Both the position numbers and the translations under genes were made by a program. A DNA stretch of 64,000 nt, from NCBI RefSeq assembly GCF_003012935.1, contig NZ_PUDR01000008.1:186001-250000 (forward strand), written 5' to 3'. Positions 9,105 to 17,360 of the stretch are shown one piece after another; position 1 is the first letter of the stretch; each line of letters opens with the position of its first letter. The notes beneath the pieces are model-generated. The model saw only the letters and a program-made list of their open reading frames with translations. It was not told where the DNA came from and searched no databases. This DNA comes from Pannonibacter carbonis. Lineage in GTDB: Bacteria > Pseudomonadota > Alphaproteobacteria > Rhizobiales > Stappiaceae.

Positions 9105-10249
9105 TCTGCTGCCTCCTTCTCGCTTGTGTCCGTCGCTCCGGATCCGATGGCGTCGCTGGCTGCGGCCTGGTCGGCGGCCTGCCGGTCGAACCACTCGCCG
9201 CGCATGCGCCGCACCAGATCCAGCTCGGCCTGGAAGTCGACGTAGTGCGGCAGTTTCAGGTGTTCGACGAAGCCGGTTGCCTGGACGTTGTCCGAATGGG
9301 ACATGACGAATTCCTCGTCTTGCGCCGGGGCGGTGCGTTCCTCGCCCAGCTCCTCGCAGCGCAGCGACCGGTCGACCATGGCCATGGACATGGCCTTGCG
9401 CTCGACCTGGCCGAAGACGAGGCCGTAGCCGCGGGTGAACTGGGGCGGTACCTTGGCCGAGCCCTTGAACTGGTTGACCATCTGGCACTCGGTCACGTTG
9501 ATGCGGCCGAGCGGCACGGCAAAGCCCAGTTCCTCGGCGAAGAACTCCACCTCCACCGCGCCATAACGGATCTCGCCGGCGAAGGGATGAGTACGGCCGT
9601 AGCCGCGCTGGGTGGAGTAGGCCAGTGCCAGCAGGAAGCCCTCGTCGCCTCGGGCAAGGTTCTGCAGCCGCAGGTCACGGCCCGCAGGGAAGGAGAGCGG
9701 TTCGCGGGTCAGGTCGCCGACTGCAGCGGTCTCTTCCGGCTGCACGTCTTCCTCGATGAGGCCTTCACCGCTGAGGAGATCGGTGACGCGCGGCATGGCG
9801 GTCTCGGTCACCTCGGCCGTCAGCGGCGTGTCCAGTTCGCCATCGGCGGCGAGCTTGAAGTCGAGCAGACGGTGGGTGTAGTCGAATGTGGGTCCGAGCA
9901 GCTGGCCGCCCGGCAGGTCCTTGAAGGTGGCCGAGATGCGGCGTTCGACCAGCATGGCGCCAGTGTCGACGGGCTCGCTGTAGCCGAAGCGCGGCAGCGT
10001 GGTGCGGTAGGCGCGCAGCAGGAACACGGCCTCGATCAGGTCGCCGCGCGCCTGCTTGATGGCCAGCGCTGCCAGACCCTCATCGTAAAGCGAGCCTTCG
10101 CCCATGACGCGGGTCACGGCGATGGCCAGCTGACCGGCGATCTGGTCCAGCGTCAGGCCGGGAACCGACCGGTCGCCCCGGCGCTTGGTGGCCATGAGGC
10201 GATGGGCGTTGCGGATGGCCTTCTCGCCACCCTTGACGGCAACATACAT
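9101..10249 (-). CDS. phnI: C-P lyase core subunit PhnI
   Basis: 382 residues, the expected length. The sequence begins MYVAVKGGEKAIRNAHRL, the conserved PhnI start. With PhnG and PhnH it forms the complex that swaps adenine of ATP for alkylphosphonate, forming ribose 1-alkylphosphonate 5-triphosphate; PhnI alone can act as a nucleosidase. It starts three bases after the phnH stop and overlaps phnJ by four bases. Confidence 0.95.
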   Translation of the reverse strand: MYVAVKGGEKAIRNAHRLMATKRRGDRSVPGLTLDQIAGQLAIAVTRVMGEGSLYDEGLAALAIKQARGDLIEAVFLLRAYRTTLPRFGYSEPVDTGAMLVERRISATFKDLPGGQLLGPTFDYTHRLLDFKLAADGELDTPLTAEVTETAMPRVTDLLSGEGLIEEDVQPEETAAVGDLTREPLSFPAGRDLRLQNLARGDEGFLLALAYSTQRGYGRTHPFAGEIRYGAVEVEFFAEELGFAVPLGRINVTECQMVNQFKGSAKVPPQFTRGYGLVFGQVERKAMSMAMVDRSLRCEELGEERTAPAQDEEFVMSHSDNVQATGFVEHLKLPHYVDFQAELDLVRRMRGEWFDRQAADQAAASDAIGSGATDTSEKEAAE

Positions 10250-10252
10250 GGT

Positions 10253-10876
10253 TCAGGCCTCCGACCGGGTGATGCTGGTGGAACGGGGCAGGCCGACGAT
10301 CTCGTTGCCAGCGGCAAAGACCATGTCGACCCCGCGCGGGAACAGGCGGGTGTTGTCCTCAGCCTGGTCCCAGAAGGTGACGGGCACGGGCGAGACGCGC
10401 AGCGGCTGCGTCGTCTCGATGCCCGGACCGGTCAGTGTGACGGCCTTGCCGCCCGTGAAGCTGTCGACGCCGATCAGCAGCGTTGTCGAGCGATCAGGAT
10501 ACTCCAGCGTGCCGAGCGCGAAGCTCGACAGGGCCGGCAGCGTCCGGGCGTCGCTGACGAGGGCAAAGGTCGCCTCCAGCGGGGAGGTCATGACCGACGC
10601 TCCGGTGTGAAACTTCAGAAACTGGCCGACGGCGTCTGACCGGGCCAGCGCCGGATCGAGCCACAGCGGCGTGTCATAGTCTGCAAGAGCCAGTGCCATC
10701 GCAGCGAGCGCCGGCGTGAGCGGAGCGGGCGGCTGGATGCCGGCGGCCTCGATGGCCGTGAGGCGGCCGGGCCGCGCCAGGGCCATCATGACCGAACGGA
10801 AAACCTGCTGACCCTGGTGCACCGGATCGGAGAAACCCGGGCTGAGAGCGGCGGCGGAGAGCAGGCGGGCAGTCAT
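10253..10876 (-). CDS. phnH: C-P lyase core subunit PhnH
   Basis: 207 residues. The N-terminal block (SPGFSDPVHQGQQVFRSVM) and the repeated L-D-x-x-T/W segments are typical of PhnH, a structural subunit of the PhnGHI(J) complex related in fold to PLP enzymes but without cofactor. Its ATG overlaps the phnG stop by one base (TGATG), suggesting translational coupling. Confidence 0.93.
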   Translation of the reverse strand: MTARLLSAAALSPGFSDPVHQGQQVFRSVMMALARPGRLTAIEAAGIQPPAPLTPALAAMALALADYDTPLWLDPALARSDAVGQFLKFHTGASVMTSPLEATFALVSDARTLPALSSFALGTLEYPDRSTTLLIGVDSFTGGKAVTLTGPGIETTQPLRVSPVPVTFWDQAEDNTRLFPRGVDMVFAAGNEIVGLPRSTSITRSEA

Positions 10877-11358
10877 CAGTCGTCTCCGCGAACCATGGTG
10901 AAGAAATCGACCTTCGTCGCAGCCGTTTCGGCGCGGACGGTGGCGTCTGCCGCCTCGGCTTCGGAAGCGAGCGGGGCGATGATCTCGCGTTCCACCGCCT
11001 CTGTGAGAGCCGGGTTTTGCCAGAGGGCGTCGACGAGGGCGGCGTGCAGGGCCTTCTGCTTCGAGCGGCCCATGACATAGGAGGATCCGGCGACGCCGTT
11101 CTCGAGCCGGACGACGCAGCGCGTGACGGTCACCTCGCCGAGGTTGAAGGGGGCGCCTGTTCCGCCCATGCGGCCGCGGACCATCACGAGGCCGGTCTCA
11201 GGCGCGCGCACCATCTCGTGGGCGGGCAACGGTGCAAACGGTGCGAGTGCGGCGGCGAGCCGGTCCGGCGTTGCGTTGGCGAGCGCTGCCATCAAGCGGC
11301 GGCGGGGCTCATTGGAGGTGTCTGGGGATGCGGATGGGGGCGGGGCCTGGTGAGGCAT
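10876..11358 (-). CDS. phnG: C-P lyase core subunit PhnG
   Basis: 160 residues. The conserved segments GTGAPFNLGEVTVTRC and GSSYVMGRSKQKAL identify PhnG, part of the alkylphosphonate ribosylation complex. A strong AAGGAG precedes the ATG. It is the first gene of the operon and lies divergent to phnF across a 113-base region that carries the operators. Confidence 0.94.
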   Translation of the reverse strand: MPHQAPPPSASPDTSNEPRRRLMAALANATPDRLAAALAPFAPLPAHEMVRAPETGLVMVRGRMGGTGAPFNLGEVTVTRCVVRLENGVAGSSYVMGRSKQKALHAALVDALWQNPALTEAVEREIIAPLASEAEAADATVRAETAATKVDFFTMVRGDD

Positions 11359-11392
11359 GGCCGTTCTCCTTGGTGATTTGGATCGGCGATCC

Positions 11393-11428
11393 GTATCTAG
11401 ACTTGATTTGTATACTTGTATAGACGAA
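11393..11428. promoter_or_regulatory. Probable PhnF operators between phnG and phnF
   Basis: The AT-rich spacer holds TTGTATAGACGAA at 11416-11428, matching the GTATAGAC core I know for PhnF sites and forming an imperfect palindrome. Two related elements lie beside it: GTATCTAGAC at 11393-11402 and TTGTATAC at 11408-11415. They sit between the divergent starts, about 35-79 bases from the phnG start and 44-79 from phnF, where a GntR repressor could control both directions. The assignment rests on motif resemblance and position. Confidence 0.6.
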
Positions 11429-11471
11429 TTTTTCGATTGACTGACTGATAGCGAAAATTGATGACGAACCC

Positions 11472-12206
11472 ATGACGCAGCGAGTGAACATCGACCGGGG
11501 CGCGGGCATTGCCGTCTGGCGGCAGATTGCAGAATGGGTGCGGGCGGAGGTGAACGCCGGCACGTTCGAGCAAGGCAGCCGCCTGCCGACGGAAACGGAG
11601 ATTGCCGAACGCTTCGGAGTGAACCGGCATACGGTTCGCCGCGCTATCGCAGCGCTAACCGCAGAGGGCATCCTGCGGGCGGACCAGGGGCGCGGGACCT
11701 TCGTCACCGGCCAGCCGATCTCCTATCCGATCACATCGCGGACGAGGTTTTCCGAGATCATCACCAGCCAGTCGAGGGAGCCTGGCGGCAGCCTGATTGG
11801 CTCGGCCGTCGAGGAGGCAGATGCGTTGCTGGCCGGATGGCTGGAGGTTCCGGTCGGAACCCTGCTGCTGCGTCTCGACACGCTGAGTGTCGTCGACGGC
11901 GTGCCGCTTATGGTCGGCGCGGCCTGGGTGGAGCAAGCCCGGTTTCCCAACCTGCTGCGCGATTATGCCGAGACCAATTCGTTGACGGCGGCGCTGAAAC
12001 GCAGCGGTATCGAGGATTACACGCGCAAGGAAACGCGCATCAGCGCTGAACTGGTTGATCCGGAAGATGCGCGCCTGCTGGAAGTGCCCTTGGGCACGCC
12101 TGTGCTGATCATGGAAAGCGTCAATCTCGATCCGGCCGGCCGCCGCATCCAGTATGGCCGCGCCCGGGTTGCGGCAGAGCGGATCCAGATCGTCGTTCCG
12201 AACTGA
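11472..12206 (+). CDS. phnF: Phosphonate operon transcriptional regulator PhnF (GntR/UTRA)
   Basis: 244 residues. An N-terminal winged-helix GntR domain (IAVWRQIAEWVRAEV, then RLPTETEIAERFGVNRHTVRR) is followed by a UTRA ligand-binding domain of the HutC group (LLLRLDTLSVVDGVPLMVG, ending LGTPVLIMESVN). Members next to phn genes are named PhnF and repress the operon; in organisms where tested, phosphate status or a pathway compound relieves this. It is transcribed away from phnG. The ligand is unknown. Confidence 0.9.
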   Translation: MTQRVNIDRGAGIAVWRQIAEWVRAEVNAGTFEQGSRLPTETEIAERFGVNRHTVRRAIAALTAEGILRADQGRGTFVTGQPISYPITSRTRFSEIITSQSREPGGSLIGSAVEEADALLAGWLEVPVGTLLLRLDTLSVVDGVPLMVGAAWVEQARFPNLLRDYAETNSLTAALKRSGIEDYTRKETRISAELVDPEDARLLEVPLGTPVLIMESVNLDPAGRRIQYGRARVAAERIQIVVPN

Positions 12207-12217
12207 TCAGGCTGGCG

Positions 12218-13783
12218 TCAGCGCCAGTATCGCGGCGCCTTGTTTGCTTCTTCCCAGGAGTCCTTTGCCTGACGCCAGGCGTGCCGGGCCGAGGCTTCGT
12301 GCCAGCCGATGACAAAGCCCGCCGCCTGCGCCAGATCCTTTGCGGCTGGACCGTCGGGCAACGGTAGGTCGAGCAAGGCCTCGGCCATGGCCACATCATT
12401 GAGGTAGCCGAAGACATCCTGCAGCGACTTCAGGCGCTTCAGATAGGACTTGCGCGCGCCCTTGGGGGACAGGGCAGCGAAAAACTCCAGCCCATAGCGG
12501 AACTTCTTCAGCGCCTTGCGCATGTCGTGCCGCTCGGGGATCGTCAATGTATCAAGTTGGTTGCCGTATCTCTGCAGCTTGCGCCACTGCGCATCAAGTG
12601 CCGTGCCGGCAAAGTCGGCCACGGGAACGGCCAATCGTTCGCTCTGGCCGAAGTCTTCCGGCGAGATCCAGCCACGTGTCTCGGTATAGGCGGCAAGATC
12701 AAACAGGAAATCGTTGAATGTCTTGCTGGCAAGCAGCGCCGCTGCTTCCTCCCGGCGGTCCGAACGCAGGGTGTCGAGGTGGCGCTCCAGATGCGCCAGG
12801 TCGATCCGCTGAGGCGCTGCGGCCAGAAGCGGGGCAATGATGTCTGCGGCCAGGACGTCGAGGTCACGGACCAGCCCGATCGCCAGGGCAAGCTTGCGGG
12901 CGGCGTCATCCAGCGGGCCCGTGCTGCGCGGATTGATCAGGGGCCGGAACAGGCGCAATGCCGTGCGCAGGCGGCGCAGGCCAACGCGCAACTGATGCGG
13001 ACCTTCCGGGTCGTTGCCGGACAGGATGGCCATCCGGTTGCGCGCGACCTGGCTGAGACAGGAGCGCAGGATGGCATGATAGGCCCGCTCTGCCGACTGG
13101 CTCACGGACAGGGTGATGTCTTCGGCAAGCGCTGGTGCGCCTGTCGACTGGCTGGACAGTCCGTTTGCGAGGCGGTCGCCGCGCTCGGCCTTGCTCAGCT
13201 CAGAAAACCGGAACGGGCGTGGGCCGACAAGTTGGCGTGCCACGCTGTAAAGACCGCCGATAGACCCGGCCTTCAGTTCCAGTTCCAGTTCGGTCAAGGG
13301 TTCGCGCCGGGCCCCAGCAACGACTTCTCCGTGGTCGACGGCGACCTCGACGGCGCTGCCGTCGCTGGTCTTGACCATGCGGGTGGTGCGGTTGACTACG
13401 GTCTCGAAGCGCGGCGACAGGGCTTGGCCAGCAAGCGCGGCGAGGATTTCCGCGCGCACCGCTTCATCCGGGACGGCCTCCAGATCGAACTGGGCGGACG
13501 GAACATTGGTCTCATATTCGCGGGGAGAATGCAGGCCGCTGCCGGCGGTGTCCCCTGGCAGCTTCACCGTCTGGATCCATTGCTTGCCCTTCAACCTGAC
13601 GCGGGCAGCGATCCTGGCGCGGGCAAGCGCGGTGTCCGGCGTATCATAGTAGATCGACCGCAGGGTCTGGGTCTTGCCCTTGCCTGAGTCAAAGCCGAAA
13701 GGCAGCGCGACAGTTGCAATCGCGGCCGCATCTTCCGGTGCCAGTTCGAGCTTCAGCTCGATTTCCCTGTTTGAAGTAGCCAT
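12218..13783 (-). CDS. CYTH and CHAD domain-containing protein
   Basis: 521 residues. The N-terminal CYTH (triphosphate tunnel) domain has the ExExK signature EIELKLEL at residues 7-14; from about residue 230 a CHAD domain rich in His, Arg and Lys follows (HQLRVGLRRLRTALRLF, HDMRKALKKFRYGLEFF). CYTH proteins hydrolyse inorganic triphosphate or make related polyphosphates, and CHAD domains bind polyphosphate. A phosphate-storage role next to the phosphonate genes is plausible but unproven. It converges on phnF, 11 bases apart. Confidence 0.85.
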   Translation of the reverse strand: MATSNREIELKLELAPEDAAAIATVALPFGFDSGKGKTQTLRSIYYDTPDTALARARIAARVRLKGKQWIQTVKLPGDTAGSGLHSPREYETNVPSAQFDLEAVPDEAVRAEILAALAGQALSPRFETVVNRTTRMVKTSDGSAVEVAVDHGEVVAGARREPLTELELELKAGSIGGLYSVARQLVGPRPFRFSELSKAERGDRLANGLSSQSTGAPALAEDITLSVSQSAERAYHAILRSCLSQVARNRMAILSGNDPEGPHQLRVGLRRLRTALRLFRPLINPRSTGPLDDAARKLALAIGLVRDLDVLAADIIAPLLAAAPQRIDLAHLERHLDTLRSDRREEAAALLASKTFNDFLFDLAAYTETRGWISPEDFGQSERLAVPVADFAGTALDAQWRKLQRYGNQLDTLTIPERHDMRKALKKFRYGLEFFAALSPKGARKSYLKRLKSLQDVFGYLNDVAMAEALLDLPLPDGPAAKDLAQAAGFVIGWHEASARHAWRQAKDSWEEANKAPRYWR

Positions 13784-13858
13784 ATGCCGGTTTTATCGAA
13801 GCGGCTGGATGCTGTCTACAAAGATGCAACAGGTGCGCTTTTGCTTATCCGGCTTACT

Positions 13859-14359
13859 TTATGCGAGGCGTAGAAGACGCTTCAGGCGGGCTGAAATCTT
13901 CATCAAGATGGATACCGCCCAAGGGATCGGGCGGCGATTGAAGGCAATCTTGCGGACGTAGACCGGGACGTGCCAGACAGCATGGGTGCCGGCCGGGAAC
14001 AGCATGCTGACGCCGGGGCGGCCGACATAGGTGTTGCCCCTGTCGTCGGTGATATGTACCTCGCCCTCGAGGAACAGGACGGTTTCATCCCACTCGAAGT
14101 GCCAGTTGAACTTTCCGGCCGTACAGTCCCAGTGATCGGTGGAGGACCAGCCGTTGGTGCCGACCGACAGGCTGTCAAGCCGGGCCTGGGGGGTGCCGTC
14201 GATGATCCATTCCTTGCGGATCGGTGCGCTGCGCAGGGATGTCTTGGTCAGGGCGGCATAGGCGAAGGCGGGCGGCTCGGAGACGATCTTGATCGAGCCG
14301 TCCAGGCTCGGATTGCTATCGGCTTCCCGGCTCAAGCTGTCAATCTCGGCAATCGTCAT
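13859..14359 (-). CDS. Cupin domain protein
   Basis: 166 residues with one cupin-like barrel at about 65-140 (WDCTAGKFNWHFEWDETV, then LEGEVHITDDRGNTY and AGTHAVWHVP). The pattern resembles the DUF861/EutQ-like cupin group. Only part of the usual His/Glu metal set is present, so metal binding is uncertain. The tail (LMKISARLKRLLRLA) is basic and amphipathic. It stands alone on the minus strand and its function is not known. Confidence 0.7.
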   Translation of the reverse strand: MTIAEIDSLSREADSNPSLDGSIKIVSEPPAFAYAALTKTSLRSAPIRKEWIIDGTPQARLDSLSVGTNGWSSTDHWDCTAGKFNWHFEWDETVLFLEGEVHITDDRGNTYVGRPGVSMLFPAGTHAVWHVPVYVRKIAFNRRPIPWAVSILMKISARLKRLLRLA

Positions 14360-14503
14360 CGTGCTCGCCTCATCTGCCCTGTCGCGCCTCTTGCGGGCGC
14401 CTGTTCTGATGTCAGGTGTCTCACACTTCTGATTTCAGTCAGGTTTAACGAGGGCTGGATGAAGCCACTGATTGCAGAAGCAGTTAATCAATGGTCGCCG
14501 GTT

Positions 14504-15058
14504 TCAATCAACTTGTCGGTGATACCTCGGAGCTTCTTGCGCCCAGCTTTCGATGTCATGCGGGCGGCCCTCCTGATCGGCAAAGGCGACGATGTCGCGG
14601 GCAAGGACTGCCTCGAAGAGGGGCAGGGAGGCGACGACCATCCGGCGCCCACGGTCGAAGATGAGCAGCTCGAAGCCCTGGACAATCCGTTCGCGCAGAT
14701 AGGGGACCGCGTCACTGGTTTTCCAGGCCAGCGGACGGGCCGGATCGACGAACATCACGTACACTTGCTCGACCGGATCGCGGTGAAAATAGGCGCCAGC
14801 ATCCAGAGGATGCGGGATGCGATTGCGGTCGGGTGAGTTCGTGACGCGCGCGGACAGGTAGGCGCAGTGATAGGCGAGGCAGGCGGCGGGGCGTTCCGGC
14901 GCTCCGAAGATTGCGCAACCGCCGCCCTCGATGTGGTTGCAGGGTCTGTACATGGGCTTGTCGAGGGGGCCGATTTCGGGAAGTTCGCAGCAGTATGTGC
15001 AGGTCCGGCACCAGGACACGCGCGCACCAGCGTCCTTCTTGCGTTTTGCCTGCCCCAT
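14504..15058 (-). CDS. Cysteine-rich hypothetical protein (YkgJ-like zinc/iron cluster type)
   Basis: 184 residues. The N-terminal half has a dense cysteine set, CRTCTYCCELP near residue 17, then CNH, GGGCAIF and CLAYHC, resembling the putative metal-binding cluster of the YkgJ/UPF0153 family. The C-terminal half has no cysteine. The basic start MGQAKRKKDAG recalls SEC-C-type small proteins, but the SEC-C motif itself is absent. No operon partner. Function unknown. Confidence 0.65.
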   Translation of the reverse strand: MGQAKRKKDAGARVSWCRTCTYCCELPEIGPLDKPMYRPCNHIEGGGCAIFGAPERPAACLAYHCAYLSARVTNSPDRNRIPHPLDAGAYFHRDPVEQVYVMFVDPARPLAWKTSDAVPYLRERIVQGFELLIFDRGRRMVVASLPLFEAVLARDIVAFADQEGRPHDIESWAQEAPRYHRQVD

Positions 15059-15197
15059 GCCTCTCCCCTTTTGCCGCCTGTCCGGTCACGCGACAATCAA
15101 GGAATTCGCCTGAGACCTCAAGCGGCTGCGATCAAGGATAAAGAGAAGGGAAGGCGAATGTGCCGCAACGGGCGCTGGCAAAGGCACTTTGCCGGCA

Positions 15198-15284
15198 TGG
15201 TGCCCCTGGCCCGACTCGAACGGGCACTCCCTCACAGGAAACGGATTTTGAATCCGTCGCGTCTACCAATTCCGCCACAGGGGC
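15198..15284 (-). tRNA. tRNA-Leu (anticodon CAA)
   Basis: On the minus strand the acceptor arm GCCCCTG pairs with CAGGGGC, the D-arm reads GCGGAATTGGTAGACGC, and the anticodon stem ACGGA/TCCGT encloses the loop TTCAAAA with anticodon CAA (reads UUG). A long variable arm, as in class II tRNAs, and a T-arm GCCCG-TTCGAGT-CGGGC follow. The discriminator is A and the CCA end is encoded in the DNA (15198-15200). Confidence 0.95.
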
Positions 15285-15301
15285 CTGTGTCGTGGAGCGC
15301 G

Positions 15302-15329
15302 ACTATAGCCGCAAAGATTCAGCCGTCAA
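15302..15329 (-). promoter_or_regulatory. Sigma-70 type promoter of tRNA-Leu
   Basis: Read on the minus strand, TTGACG (15324-15329) and TATAGT (15302-15307) are separated by 16 bases, close to the housekeeping consensus. The -10 element ends 17 bases before the mature tRNA, which suits a short leader. Confidence 0.75.
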
Positions 15330-15471
15330 TCGCTTTGCCGTCGCTATCCCCGCCCTGTTTCTCCTTTGGCTCCGGATGCTGAAATGAGAGAGGTGAGCCA
15401 CCGGGTGCAGTGACAAAGCGCTGCTGCGCCGCTATGCAGTCGGGCATGTTTCAAGGGGATTGCGACCGGAC

Positions 15472-16050
15472 ATGTTAAGACGCCTTTACGACTGGACCCT
15501 TTCGCTTGCCTCCGGCCCGCGTGCGCCGGCTGCGCTTGGATCGGTGTCCTTCATCGAGAGCTCCTTTTTCCCCATCCCGCCGGACCTGCTGCTGATCCCA
15601 ATGGTCATCGCCAAGCGCGAAAAGGCCTGGTGGTACGCGTTCCTGTGCTCAGTCACATCGGTGCTGGGCGGTGTGCTTGGCTATTTCATTGGCGCCGTCC
15701 TTTTCGAACAAATCGCACGGCCGATCCTCGACTTCTATGGCTACATGGACAAGTTCGACCAGTTCAGCGTCATCTTCAACGAATGGGGCTGGTGGTTTGT
15801 CTTTTTCGCAGGTCTGACACCGTTTCCCTACAAGGTGATCACGATCTCTGCAGGCGCGACAGGGCTGTCGATGCCGGTGTTTCTCATTGCCAGTATCGTG
15901 TCGCGCAGCTTGCGTTTCTTCATCGTGGCGGGCCTGCTGTATTTCTTTGGGCCGGTGATCCGCGACTTCATCGAAAAGCGGTTGGGCCTTGTTTTCACCG
16001 TCTTCGTGGTGCTGCTGTTGGGCGGATTTGCACTGATCAAATTGCTCTAG
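15472..16050 (+). CDS. YqaA family (DedA/SNARE-associated) membrane protein
   Basis: 192 residues with four to five hydrophobic segments. The conserved DedA-like features are the re-entrant E...FFPIPPDLLLIP near the start and GWWFVFFAGLTPFPYKVITI in the middle. DedA-family proteins are proposed to move undecaprenyl-phosphate or phospholipids across the inner membrane. I prefer the ATG at 15472; a TTG at 15460 with AAGGGG just upstream would add four residues. The next gene starts 14 bases after the stop, so the two may be co-transcribed. Confidence 0.8.
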   Translation: MLRRLYDWTLSLASGPRAPAALGSVSFIESSFFPIPPDLLLIPMVIAKREKAWWYAFLCSVTSVLGGVLGYFIGAVLFEQIARPILDFYGYMDKFDQFSVIFNEWGWWFVFFAGLTPFPYKVITISAGATGLSMPVFLIASIVSRSLRFFIVAGLLYFFGPVIRDFIEKRLGLVFTVFVVLLLGGFALIKLL

Positions 16051-16064
16051 GGAAGATCGTCGCA

Positions 16065-16589
16065 ATGATGACCGGCACAGATAGAGGGCTTCTCGCTCGT
16101 GTGGCTACCGGGCTGCTGCTGGCTGCAGGAAGCACGGCAATTGCCGCGGCCTGGGGCTTTCAGTTGATCGGCGGATATGTGCCCTGCAAGCTCTGCCTTG
16201 AGCAGCGGGTGCCCTATTACATCGGGTTGCCGCTGGCGCTCCTGTCGCTGCTTGCCCTGTTCGGTCGCCGATACGGCGTTGCGGCGGTGTTGCTGCTTCT
16301 CGTTGCCGTGGTCTTTGCCTATGGTGCAGGGCTGGGTATCTATCAGGCCGGAGGGGAGTGGCAGTTCTGGGCAGGCCCTTCCGATTGTGGCGGCGGCTCT
16401 GCAGCGCCAACTTCGGCAGCCAACATGCTTCAGGCCCTGCAGACGACCCGTGTCGTCTCCTGCACTGAAGCGAGCTGGCGCATGCTGGGTCTGTCCTTTG
16501 CCGGCTGGAACGCTGTCGCCTCCGCCGGGCTCTGCCTGCTGGCGCTCGGCGCGGCAGTCCTTGCCCGCAAAGCCGGTAAACCTGCCTAG
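16065..16589 (+). CDS. Disulfide bond formation protein B-like (DsbB)
   Basis: 174 residues, four membrane helices. The first periplasmic pair is in VPCKLCLEQR (CXXC followed by the quinone-site-type LEQR), and the second pair is formed by SDCGGGS and VVSCTEASW. This matches DsbB, which reoxidises DsbA and passes electrons to quinone. Start at the first of two adjacent ATG codons with GGAAGA upstream. It is packed between the YqaA-like gene and a small membrane protein gene. Confidence 0.85.
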   Translation: MMTGTDRGLLARVATGLLLAAGSTAIAAAWGFQLIGGYVPCKLCLEQRVPYYIGLPLALLSLLALFGRRYGVAAVLLLLVAVVFAYGAGLGIYQAGGEWQFWAGPSDCGGGSAAPTSAANMLQALQTTRVVSCTEASWRMLGLSFAGWNAVASAGLCLLALGAAVLARKAGKPA

Positions 16590-16604
16590 AACAGGAGACA
16601 GGGC

Positions 16605-16862
16605 ATGGGAGAACGGGAACGTCGGGAGAAGGCGCGGGCTGAAGAAGCGCGTAAGGCAATCGACCGGGTCAATGCCGAGAGCGAGACGATCCTCGGATCT
16701 TCCACACGTCGCATGGCGACGCGCGCAAGAGATCATCTTGGCGGGGCTGACAAGGACCAGAGTGATCGCGTCGAGGTCTGGGGCACGCGGATCGGCCGCT
16801 CGCTTGGGCTCATCGTTGCGGCGGGTCTTCTCATCTATCTCGCCGCTACCTATCTGGGATAG
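16605..16862 (+). CDS. Small membrane protein of unknown function
   Basis: 85 residues. The first 60 are very charged and probably helical (MGERERREKARAEEARKAI), followed by one C-terminal membrane helix (LGLIVAAGLLIYLAATYLG). A good ribosome site (AGGAGACAGGGC) precedes the ATG, and spacing to dsbB is 15 bases, so this is likely a real gene of the same operon. The topology suggests a tail-anchored protein with its charged domain in the cytoplasm. No family recognised. Confidence 0.7.
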   Translation: MGERERREKARAEEARKAIDRVNAESETILGSSTRRMATRARDHLGGADKDQSDRVEVWGTRIGRSLGLIVAAGLLIYLAATYLG

Positions 16863-16903
16863 GCGGTTGATGGCCGCTGCGTGCCAACAGGTGACCTGAG
16901 ACG

Positions 16904-17323
16904 TTGAGTGACAAAGTTTTCCTCTGGGCAGGGCTGAGTGCTCCGGACCTTGCCACGTTCGAGGCACTAGCTGCCGAGGCCTATGGCGGGCTGCCCGACG
17001 AGTTCCGCGCCCTGTGCCGTGACCTTGTCATCAGCATCGAGGATTTCCCGACGGACGAGATGCTGGACAGCGTCGAGCTAGAGGATCCGTTCGAATTGCT
17101 CGGCCTGTTCCAGGGCGCCGGCTTACCGGAAACTGGCGGTGCGTTCGTCACCGGCCAGGAACCAAACCGGATCTGGCTGTTTCGCCGTCCGATCCTCGAC
17201 TACTGGGCCGACTATGAGGAAAGCCTCGGCGATGTGATTGCCCATGTGCTCGTGCACGAGATCGGCCATCACTTCGGCCTGTCCGACGAGGACATGGAAG
17301 CAATCGAGGCCGCAGCGGATTGA
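16904..17323 (+). CDS. Zincin-like metallopeptidase family protein
   Basis: 139 residues. The C-terminal half carries a zinc-site motif, VLVHEIGHHFGLSDEDM, an HExxHHxGxxD variant of the metzincin pattern typical of the small DUF1025-like metallopeptidase family. The substrate is unknown. The only suitable start is TTG at 16904. It lies 41 bases after the small membrane protein gene and converges on ppa. Confidence 0.8.
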   Translation: MSDKVFLWAGLSAPDLATFEALAAEAYGGLPDEFRALCRDLVISIEDFPTDEMLDSVELEDPFELLGLFQGAGLPETGGAFVTGQEPNRIWLFRRPILDYWADYEESLGDVIAHVLVHEIGHHFGLSDEDMEAIEAAAD

Positions 17324-17360
17324 CCGCGCGGCCTCGATGAAGTTCGAAAAGAGGAAGCGC

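Noticed and set aside
8163-9488. A longer PhnJ reading frame beginning 128 codons upstream
   Set aside because: The additional part lies inside phnI in another frame; the ATG at 9104 gives the normal PhnJ length and the usual overlap.
9245-10639. A 464-codon open frame on the plus strand opposite phnI/phnH
   Set aside because: The opposite strand carries intact phnI and phnH; the plus-strand translation has no recognisable domain.
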